A DNA stretch of 64,000 nucleotides from Oscillospiraceae bacterium (GTDB lineage: Bacteria; Bacillota; Clostridia; Oscillospirales; Oscillospiraceae). Positions 58,759 to 64,000 of the stretch are shown here, in pieces. Where the stretch lies: assembly GCA_020025295.1 (NCBI GenBank), contig JAHHSJ010000005.1, positions 1 to 64,000 of the forward strand, read 5' to 3'. The stretch's first letter is position 1; each line of letters starts with the position of its first letter. The notes below the pieces were generated by a model. That model made no database searches, was not told the origin of the DNA, and saw only the letters and a program-made list of their open reading frames with translations. Made by a program: the position numbers and the translations under genes.

Positions 58759-58815
58759 CAGCGGAAATTTCCTTCCTAGCGCGTTCTCTGTGGCTAGGAC
58801 GGGAAATTGCGGCTG
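58759..58815 (-). other. Structured leader element upstream of the pilus genes
   Basis: An outer pairing (CAGC/GCTG plus GGAAATT/AATTTCC) surrounds a 7-bp stem TCCTAGC/GCTAGGA (58774-58780, 58793-58799) with a 12-nt loop. It lies 45-100 nt before the SipA-like start codon. No known riboswitch consensus was recognised. The rest of 58717-59146 shows no convincing gene. Confidence 0.35.
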
Positions 58816-59146
58816 AATACACAGGAAACATCGCTGTCGAAGGCAAAACGGCCGATTTTTGAAGTTGTTTTGCTGCTCGTGCATCCTTCATTTGCTCACA
58901 GTCCTTTCCATCCATGAAAAACACCGCAGTTCTGCGTCCGGGTACATGGGAGAAACGGTTTGATTGCTCCTTCTACCCGGATAATCTCATTGTATGAAGG
59001 ATGGGTGAGCGTTGGACCGGACAGAGAGCGCAAAAAAGCAGCCGATCGTGAGATAGGCTGCTTGCTGCATTCGAAGAACGGTTTATGGGACATTCGGGGT
59101 GGTACTATAAGACTATCATAGGAAAGAAGAATGGGAGGTTTTCAGT

Positions 59147-59959
59147 ATGAACATGGAAGAGAAGGCAAAAAAGGCTCTCGGGAAGAACCTTCAAACGCCG
59201 AACAGCGGAAAAAAGAAACCGGGGGAATTTCATCCCTCGGTGGTGGAAATCCGCTTTCTCTCCAGCGGATTGACGCTGCCCTATTACAGTGATAATTTCG
59301 ATCTGCAGGAGGGCGATATGGTCTATGTAGATGGAAAAATGGAGGGCAGACAAGGCGAAGTCGTGCGGGTCAGCCATAATTTCAAAATCGATCTGGATAA
59401 CTACCACCGGGTGGTAGAAAAGCTGAATACCGAGGTACATGGAACCTTTTACAGTGCCAAACACCACTTTTTCACGCTGGATCAGGATGCCATCCCGGTG
59501 GAACAGGTGCGCCCGTGGCTGATTGCCCCGAAGAAGAGTGTGGGCGGCTTGGTGATCGGCTGGGACGATTCCGGTTTTCCGCTGGACGATCTGGAACAGA
59601 TGGATGTTTCGCCCCAGATTGCAGACCGGGGTGTGGAGTATTACCTCCATCATCAGGTGCTTTACCTGAATGTCAGCGGTACCAAGGGCTATGCCATCGT
59701 CCGAGGCAATCAGGCAGACCCCTATGAGGTGGAATTCTGCTATCAGGATGGGGAAATCAGCCGATTGACCTGCAACTGCTACTGCACCGACCATTGTAAG
59801 CACATGGTGGCAGTGATGCTGCAGCTGCGGGAAATGCTGGCAGTGATGCAGCAGCAAAATGAAAGCATTGCTCCCCTAAATAGCGACTTTTCCGCCATCT
59901 TGAAGGAAATTCTTACCTTCTATGCGGATTTGAAGCGGCGCCCCTCGTTCCGGCTGTAA
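59147..59959 (+). CDS. SWIM zinc-finger domain protein
   Basis: A 270-residue protein with a SWIM finger near the C-terminus (CNCYCTDHCKHMVAVMLQL, Cys-x-Cys...Cys-x-His type, about residues 210-228). The N-terminal 50 residues are basic; the middle region contains VEYYLHHQVLYLNVSGTKGYAIVRG, the strand-rich lead-in usual before a SWIM finger. Such domains accompany SNF2 helicases, but no helicase gene is adjacent here. GGGAGG lies 9 nt before the ATG. The stop codon abuts the stop codon of the convergent gene. Confidence 0.8.
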   Translation: MNMEEKAKKALGKNLQTPNSGKKKPGEFHPSVVEIRFLSSGLTLPYYSDNFDLQEGDMVYVDGKMEGRQGEVVRVSHNFKIDLDNYHRVVEKLNTEVHGTFYSAKHHFFTLDQDAIPVEQVRPWLIAPKKSVGGLVIGWDDSGFPLDDLEQMDVSPQIADRGVEYYLHHQVLYLNVSGTKGYAIVRGNQADPYEVEFCYQDGEISRLTCNCYCTDHCKHMVAVMLQLREMLAVMQQQNESIAPLNSDFSAILKEILTFYADLKRRPSFRL

Positions 59960-60403
59960 TTACGGCTTGTTTGTCTGCTCCACCAGAGAACGGATGAGGT
60001 CCTCGTCTGCATGGTGATACAGCACCCCGTTCCACTTGAGGTTGGGGCCTTTTCCACACAGCCGCATACAGCCGACCTGTCGGACGGTGAAGCCCTCAGG
60101 AGAAGTGCCATAGGTGCGCTCCACAAAGGCGGCGAGTTTTGCACTTCGGGTACAGTTGGGGCCGCCGCACAGCTCCAGACAGTGGGAACCGGAGAGTCGC
60201 AGACGGGGAATACGGCGAATGATGGCGTTGAGAAAGGTTTCCTTGATGTCATATGCCTCAGCGATTTGAGGCAGGACCCAGAGGGGAATGCTGCCCTCGT
60301 GCTCGTCCTGCACTTCTTGCAGCAGCTGAATCAGAACGGTTTGATTTTTGGGTGCGCCCTGTGACTTAAAGTGGGAGAGCGCTTCTTCCAGTGACCAAGA
60401 CAT
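59960..60403 (-). CDS. NuoE-like thioredoxin-fold [2Fe-2S] protein
   Basis: A 147-residue protein resembling the 24-kDa/NuoE subunit. An N-terminal helical region (VLIQLLQEVQDEHEGSIPLWVLPQIAEAY) is followed by a thioredoxin-like [2Fe-2S] domain with CLELCGGPNC and VGCMRLCGKGPNLKWNG. NuoE proteins take part in hydrogenases, formate dehydrogenases or NADH:ferredoxin enzymes. No NuoF partner is encoded nearby, so it may serve a complex encoded elsewhere. The ATG at 60403 has GGAGG 8 nt upstream. Confidence 0.82.
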   Translation of the reverse strand: MSWSLEEALSHFKSQGAPKNQTVLIQLLQEVQDEHEGSIPLWVLPQIAEAYDIKETFLNAIIRRIPRLRLSGSHCLELCGGPNCTRSAKLAAFVERTYGTSPEGFTVRQVGCMRLCGKGPNLKWNGVLYHHADEDLIRSLVEQTNKP

Positions 60404-60537
60404 GACCGGAACCTCCATGGCTGTTTTTTGTATGATAACAGCTGGACCTGTTTTTGTCCAGTTCGGTTTGCAATCGGAGCCGTTCTGTGCCATAATACAC
60501 GAATGTGGAAAAATGATTGCAGGGAGGAGGAACGCCA

Positions 60538-61605
60538 ATGGAACAGGAAGAACGGCTGCAGCGAGCTACCGTGCCGCTGCTGGCGTGGTATCAGGAAAAT
60601 GCCCGGGTGCTGCCGTGGCGCAGTCAGCCGGAGCCCTATCGAGTCTGGGTGTCGGAGATCATGCTCCAGCAGACCCGTGTGGCGGCGGTGATCGGCTACT
60701 TTGAACGATTTATGTCAACCCTCCCTGCGGTTTCTGATTTGGCTCAGGTGCCGGAGGATGAGCTGATGAAGCTCTGGCAGGGACTGGGCTATTATAACCG
60801 TGCCCGTAACCTGCAAAAGGCGGCACGCCAGATCATGGAAGAGCACGGCGGTGAATTCCCCCAGACTTATGAAGAAATTCACGCCTTGGCCGGAATTGGA
60901 GATTATACCGCCGGTGCTATTGCGTCCATTGCGTTCGGTATTCCCGTCCCTGCGGTGGATGGCAATGTGCTTCGGGTGGTCGCCCGAATTCTGGGGGATG
61001 AGCGTGATATCTCCCTGCAAAGCACCAAGGACGCCGTCCGGGAGCTGCTGCTGCAGGTCATTCCCAAGGAGTTCCCCGGAAACTTTAATCAGGCGATGAT
61101 GGAGTTGGGCGCCACGGTGTGTCTGCCCAACGGAGCCCCCTTGTGCGACGGGTGCCCGGTGCGGGAATACTGCATTGCCTGTGCGGAGGAACGAACCGAC
61201 GATCTGCCTCGGAAAGCACCGAAAAAGGGACGAAAGCTGGAAAACCGTGTGGTTTACCTGCTGTTTCATCAGGGAAAAGTGGCACTGAGGAAACGCCCCA
61301 AGAAGGGCTTGCTGGCAGGATTGTGGGAATATCCCAATGCGGAAACGGCGGAAGAAGATCCCTTGTCCGGTTGGAAACTCTCTGGAACAGAGCTGGAACG
61401 GGGCCTTCGCGGCAAGCATATCTTCAGTCATATTGAATGGCATATGGAGGCTGTGGCGCTGGAAACAGAGTCAGATGCCTTGCCAGATGGCTGGGTGTGG
61501 GCCGGAAAGCTGGAACTGGATCAGATCTATGCGGTGCCTAATGCCTTCCGCTTTGTACAGCCGCTGGTGGAGCGGTATTTGGAGAAATGGGAGGGAATCC
61601 GATGA
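60538..61605 (+). CDS. mutY: A/G-specific adenine glycosylase MutY
   Basis: MutY removes adenine mispaired with 8-oxoguanine. The 355-residue protein has catalytic Glu40 (VSEIMLQQTRV), the helix-hairpin-helix LAGIGDYTAGAIAS, catalytic Asp141 (AVDGNV) and a 4Fe-4S site from Cys195, Cys203, Cys206 and Cys212. The C-terminal NUDIX-like domain (about 230-350) recognises 8-oxoG. AGGGAGGAGG lies upstream of the ATG at 60538. The stop codon overlaps the start of the next gene. Confidence 0.95.
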   Translation: MEQEERLQRATVPLLAWYQENARVLPWRSQPEPYRVWVSEIMLQQTRVAAVIGYFERFMSTLPAVSDLAQVPEDELMKLWQGLGYYNRARNLQKAARQIMEEHGGEFPQTYEEIHALAGIGDYTAGAIASIAFGIPVPAVDGNVLRVVARILGDERDISLQSTKDAVRELLLQVIPKEFPGNFNQAMMELGATVCLPNGAPLCDGCPVREYCIACAEERTDDLPRKAPKKGRKLENRVVYLLFHQGKVALRKRPKKGLLAGLWEYPNAETAEEDPLSGWKLSGTELERGLRGKHIFSHIEWHMEAVALETESDALPDGWVWAGKLELDQIYAVPNAFRFVQPLVERYLEKWEGIR

Positions 61606-62489
61606 TTTGTACTTTGTGCCCCAGAAACTGTGGGGCAGAGCGGACGGAAACCGCAGGAAACGGCTTTTGCGGTATGCCGTCTGTGCCGGTTCTGGCTCGA
61701 GCTGCTCTCCATATGTGGGAAGAACCGCCGATCTCCGGCAGCCGTGGTTCCGGCACGATTTTCTTTTCCGGATGCAGTCTGCGGTGTGCGTTCTGCCAAA
61801 ATGAGCAAATCAGCCGGTATTATTATGGTAAATCAATCACCATGGAGCGCTTGCGTGAAATCTGTCAGGAACTGATTGCGCAGGGAGCCCACAATATCAA
61901 CTTTGTCAATCCCACCCACTATGCCCATGTGATTGCGGAGCTGCTGGAGAAACCGCTGGGCGTGCCCACGGTGTTCAATACCGGCGGCTATGATAAGATT
62001 GAGACCCTCCAAAGGCTGGAGGGTAAAGTGGACATTTACCTGCCCGATTTGAAGTATGTGGAAAGCGATACCGCCCAGCGTTATTCCAGAGCGGCAGACT
62101 ACCCCCAGCGGGCAAAAGCAGCCATTCTGGAGATGTTCCGTCAGACCGGACCCTGCCAGTTTGACGCAGACGGTATGCTGCAAAAGGGTGTCATTATCCG
62201 CCATCTGGTGCTGCCGGGACAGCTGGAAGCAGCCAAGCAGGTGATGGATTGGGTGAAGGATACCTTTGCCCCCGGCGAGGTGCTGTTTTCCCTCATGAGC
62301 CAGTATATCCCTTACGGTCACGCATCGGACTACCCGGAAATTAACCGCCCTCTCCGCAAGAGTGAGGCCAGAAAGGCCAATGAGTATATGGATCTGATCG
62401 GCTTGGACGGCTTTACGCAGGAGCCTGCCTCCGCATCGGAGCAGTTCATTCCGCCCTTTGATCTCACGGGTGTGGAAAAGAAGGCATAA
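61602..62489 (+). CDS. Radical SAM protein (PflA-like)
   Basis: A 295-residue protein with the radical SAM motif CSLRCAFC (Cys58, 62, 65) and an extra N-terminal Cys set (Cys3, 6, 10 and 23: MICTLCPRNC and GFCG), the layout of a PflA-type or AmmeMemoRadiSam-like group whose substrates are mostly unknown. NINFVNPTHYAHVI and VFNTGGYDKIE are typical of the group. Its start overlaps the mutY stop (ATGA), so the two are co-translated, although a shared function is not obvious. Confidence 0.88.
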   Translation: MICTLCPRNCGAERTETAGNGFCGMPSVPVLARAALHMWEEPPISGSRGSGTIFFSGCSLRCAFCQNEQISRYYYGKSITMERLREICQELIAQGAHNINFVNPTHYAHVIAELLEKPLGVPTVFNTGGYDKIETLQRLEGKVDIYLPDLKYVESDTAQRYSRAADYPQRAKAAILEMFRQTGPCQFDADGMLQKGVIIRHLVLPGQLEAAKQVMDWVKDTFAPGEVLFSLMSQYIPYGHASDYPEINRPLRKSEARKANEYMDLIGLDGFTQEPASASEQFIPPFDLTGVEKKA

Positions 62490-62521
62490 GGCGGCACAGT
62501 AAAAGCGAATCTCAGAAACAT

Positions 62522-62560
62522 AAAACGGAGTGTATCGGTCGTTGATACACTCCGTTTTTG
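62522..62560 (+). terminator. Terminator of the mutY-radical SAM operon
   Basis: A perfect 15-bp stem (62522-62536, 62544-62558) with a 7-nt loop is followed by more T. Confidence 0.88.
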
Positions 62561-62770
62561 CGTTGCGGAGATAAATTCACCAGCTCTTCGACCAGACGCC
62601 GAAGCTTGCTGGTTTCAACAGATGGTCTGTCTCTGTTTTTCTTGACGATGTCAATGACCTCGCCCAATTCTCCAATCATCCGGAGAACTTTGTTCTTGCT
62701 GTTCTCGGGGCAAATGGGTTCCCACTTGTCCTTTAAATTCAAATGCTTATAGCACAAAGAGGGAAGATAG
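62561..62770 (-). pseudogene. Degraded MazG-like pyrophosphohydrolase remnant
   Basis: The minus-strand reading KDKWEPICPENSKNKVL, then MIGELGEVIDIVKKNRD and a final LVEELVN, resembles the core helices of MazG-like nucleotide pyrophosphohydrolases (the E-E-L-G-E-V pattern). The usual E-x-x-D ending of the second motif is absent, the frame has no sensible start, and its upstream end runs into the rpsR terminator. It is likely a decayed fragment. Confidence 0.45.
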
Positions 62771-62772
62771 AT

Positions 62773-62807
62773 CAAAAAAAGAGCCTGTCCAACGGACAGG
62801 CTCTTTT
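62773..62807 (-). terminator. Terminator of the rpsF-ssb-rpsR operon
   Basis: A 14-bp perfect stem (62777-62790, 62794-62807) with loop AAC exits on the minus strand into TTTTTTTGAT. Confidence 0.9.
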
Positions 62808-62818
62808 GAGACTTGCAA

Positions 62819-63052
62819 TTAGTCAACCACGTAGGGCAGCAGAGCAATCTGACGAGCACGCTTGATAGCGGTGGTCAGCTCACGCTGATGCATAGCGCAG
62901 GTGCCGGTGGTACGGCGAGGCAGGATCTTACCACGCTCGGAAATGTAACGGCGCAGCTTGTTGGTATCCTTGTAATCAATGCTCTGAACCTTATCGACAC
63001 AGAAAACGCAAACTTTTCTACGCTTGCGAGCACGAGTACGATCAAAAGCCAT
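62819..63052 (-). CDS. rpsR: 30S ribosomal protein S18
   Basis: A 77-residue basic protein with RKVCVFCVDKVQSIDYKD and LRRYISERGKILPRRTTGTCA, the S18 signature, and the usual basic C-terminal helix. It has Cys pairs in the zinc-type arrangement (CVFC). ATAGGAGG precedes the ATG at 63052; the in-frame ATG at 63070 would place the ribosome binding site inside the coding sequence. It is the last gene of the conserved rpsF-ssb-rpsR operon. Confidence 0.97.
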   Translation of the reverse strand: MAFDRTRARKRRKVCVFCVDKVQSIDYKDTNKLRRYISERGKILPRRTTGTCAMHQRELTTAIKRARQIALLPYVVD

Positions 63053-63109
63053 AATGAAACCTCCTATCATCGAGTTGTTTTAGAAAAATACGCCGGGGCG
63101 TATCTGAAA

Positions 63110-63571
63110 TCAGAACGGCAGTTCACCGTCGTCATCGCTCAGCTCAGCGAAGTCGCTGGCCGGAGCGGAACCAAAGCCCTGGTTCGCAGGGGGAGCGTAA
63201 CTGGGAGCAGAAGCAGGGGCATAGCCACCGGCGGCATTGTCGCTCTGCTGACGGGAGTCGGCAAAGTAGACATTGTCTGCGACGATCTCAGCGCTGCGGC
63301 GCTTATTACCGTCACGATCCTGCCAGTCACGCATCTGCAGCCGGCCTTCCACAACAGCCATGCGGCCCTTCTGGAAGTACTTGGACACGAACTCACCGGT
63401 CTGGCGCCAAGCGACAACATCAATGAAGTCGGTGGTGCGCTGACCGCTGGTCTTGTCGCGGAAGTCCCGCTCCACAGCAAGGGAGAAGGAAGCAACCGCG
63501 GTGCCGGTGCCGGTGTGACGCAGTTCGGGGTCACGCACAAGGCGACCCATCAGAATAACACGATTCAGCAT
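63110..63571 (-). CDS. ssb: Single-stranded DNA-binding protein
   Basis: A 153-residue protein with the OB-fold start MLNRVILMGRLVRDPELRHT, FIDVVAWRQTGEFVSKYFQKG and VEGRLQMRDWQDRDG, then a Gly/Pro/Ala-rich flexible linker and the acidic tip DDDGELPF that recruits partner proteins. AAGGAGCG precedes the start. It binds single-stranded DNA as a tetramer during replication and repair. Confidence 0.97.
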   Translation of the reverse strand: MLNRVILMGRLVRDPELRHTGTGTAVASFSLAVERDFRDKTSGQRTTDFIDVVAWRQTGEFVSKYFQKGRMAVVEGRLQMRDWQDRDGNKRRSAEIVADNVYFADSRQQSDNAAGGYAPASAPSYAPPANQGFGSAPASDFAELSDDDGELPF

Positions 63572-63584
63572 AGGAATTCGCTCC

Positions 63585-63884
63585 TTACTGCTCGTCCTTG
63601 CAGACGACCAGGGAACGGATCACGCCCTCAGTGATGTTGGCAACACGCTCAACCTCAGCGGGCAGACCGGGAACGGAGTTAAAGCTGTACAGCACATAGT
63701 AACCCTCGGCGATGTGGTTGATCTCGTACGCCAGACGACGAGTGCCCCATTCATCAACCTCGGCCAGAGTGCCGTTCTCCTCGATCAGAGTCTTGAACTT
63801 CTCCACGGTCTTGGCGATGGCCTCCTCACCCAGAGCGGGGTTGATGACCAGCATAGCCTCATAATTTGCATTGACCTTAGCCAT
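63585..63884 (-). CDS. rpsF: 30S ribosomal protein S6
   Basis: A 99-residue protein with MAKVNANYEAMLVINPALGEEAI at the N-terminus and EVDEWGTRRLAYEINHIAEGYYVLYSF, the S6 signature. It pairs with S18 in the 30S platform. AAGGAGGTG lies 7 nt before the ATG at 63884. A TATTAT -10 sequence is visible at 63988-63983 on the minus strand, with its -35 beyond the window. Confidence 0.97.
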   Translation of the reverse strand: MAKVNANYEAMLVINPALGEEAIAKTVEKFKTLIEENGTLAEVDEWGTRRLAYEINHIAEGYYVLYSFNSVPGLPAEVERVANITEGVIRSLVVCKDEQ

Positions 63885-64000
63885 TGATTTGCACCTCCTT
63901 ATGGACAAATGGCCTCCATCCTTGTGATGGAAGCAAGGAAAAATTTCTGCAAGTGCGCCTATCATTGCACACTAGCTCATCTATAATAGCAGATATGAGA

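Noticed and set aside
1..64000. CRISPR arrays, prophage or insertion sequences
   Set aside because: No regularly spaced repeats, transposase or phage structural genes were seen anywhere in the window.

Overview
The window is a chromosomal segment of a strictly anaerobic, low-to-mid GC Firmicute. The class Clostridia is likely and an Oscillospiraceae-like gut organism is my best guess. The grounds are strong AGGAGG ribosome binding sites, a T-box leader, a CarD regulator, desulfoferrodoxin plus rubredoxin, a ferredoxin-dependent 2-oxoacid oxidoreductase, a sortase-anchored pilin, and no LPS or outer-membrane genes. No phage, insertion sequence or CRISPR array was seen. Almost all the DNA is explained by densely packed genes separated by intrinsic terminators.

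Layout. 0.3-4 kb: nitroreductase, proC, a GNAT acetyltransferase, an unknown protein and an aldose epimerase. 4-10 kb: a Tet(M)-like GTPase fused to a YacP/NYN domain, an orphan promoter-terminator pair that probably makes a ~300-nt RNA, trmO, a CNNM/CorC-type membrane protein and a DtxR/MntR-type regulator. 10-17 kb: HAD phosphatase, pyridoxamine kinase, YgiQ radical SAM protein, CarD, an MFS transporter and an HTH-TPR regulator. 17-22 kb: a phosphate two-component system followed by a Na/Pi cotransporter behind a Pho-box-like repeat, then desulfoferrodoxin and rubredoxin. 22-26 kb: an iron alcohol dehydrogenase with a Rex-like operator over its -10, a dihydrouridine synthase and lrgAB. 26-32 kb: a five-gene peptide/nickel-type ABC importer and a hot-dog thioesterase. 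32.5 kb: tRNA-Leu(UAG). 34-36.6 kb: a P1B-type metal ATPase without a CPC motif, with two small partner proteins. 37-43.5 kb: an F1Fo ATP synthase operon. 43.8-47.9 kb: a choline uptake and CDP-choline (lic-type) operon. 48-55.8 kb: an eight-gene T-box-controlled branched-chain 2-oxoacid operon. 56-58.7 kb: a small pilus locus. 59-62.5 kb: SWIM protein, NuoE-like protein, MutY and a radical SAM protein. 62.6-64 kb: a MazG remnant and rpsF-ssb-rpsR.

The most unusual parts are these. (1) The ATP synthase operon has no separate delta gene; instead the alpha subunit carries about 75 extra N-terminal residues that align with the C-terminal domain of delta/OSCP, and subunit c has a signal-peptide-like extension. 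(2) One operon behind a T-box, with a probable isoleucine specifier, encodes an XRE-cupin-acyl-CoA synthetase fusion, a P-loop ATPase, a four-subunit ferredoxin oxidoreductase, a nitrilase-family amidase and a branched-chain aminotransferase. T-box control suggests it makes branched-chain amino acids from scavenged branched-chain fatty acids by reductive carboxylation. (3) The choline operon begins with an HTH-cytidylyltransferase-choline kinase fusion next to a palindromic operator. (4) The pilus locus contains a signal-peptidase homologue whose catalytic Ser and Lys both appear to be replaced, as in SipA-type pilus chaperones.

All identifications rest on reading the sequence and on recalled family features; no database search was run.
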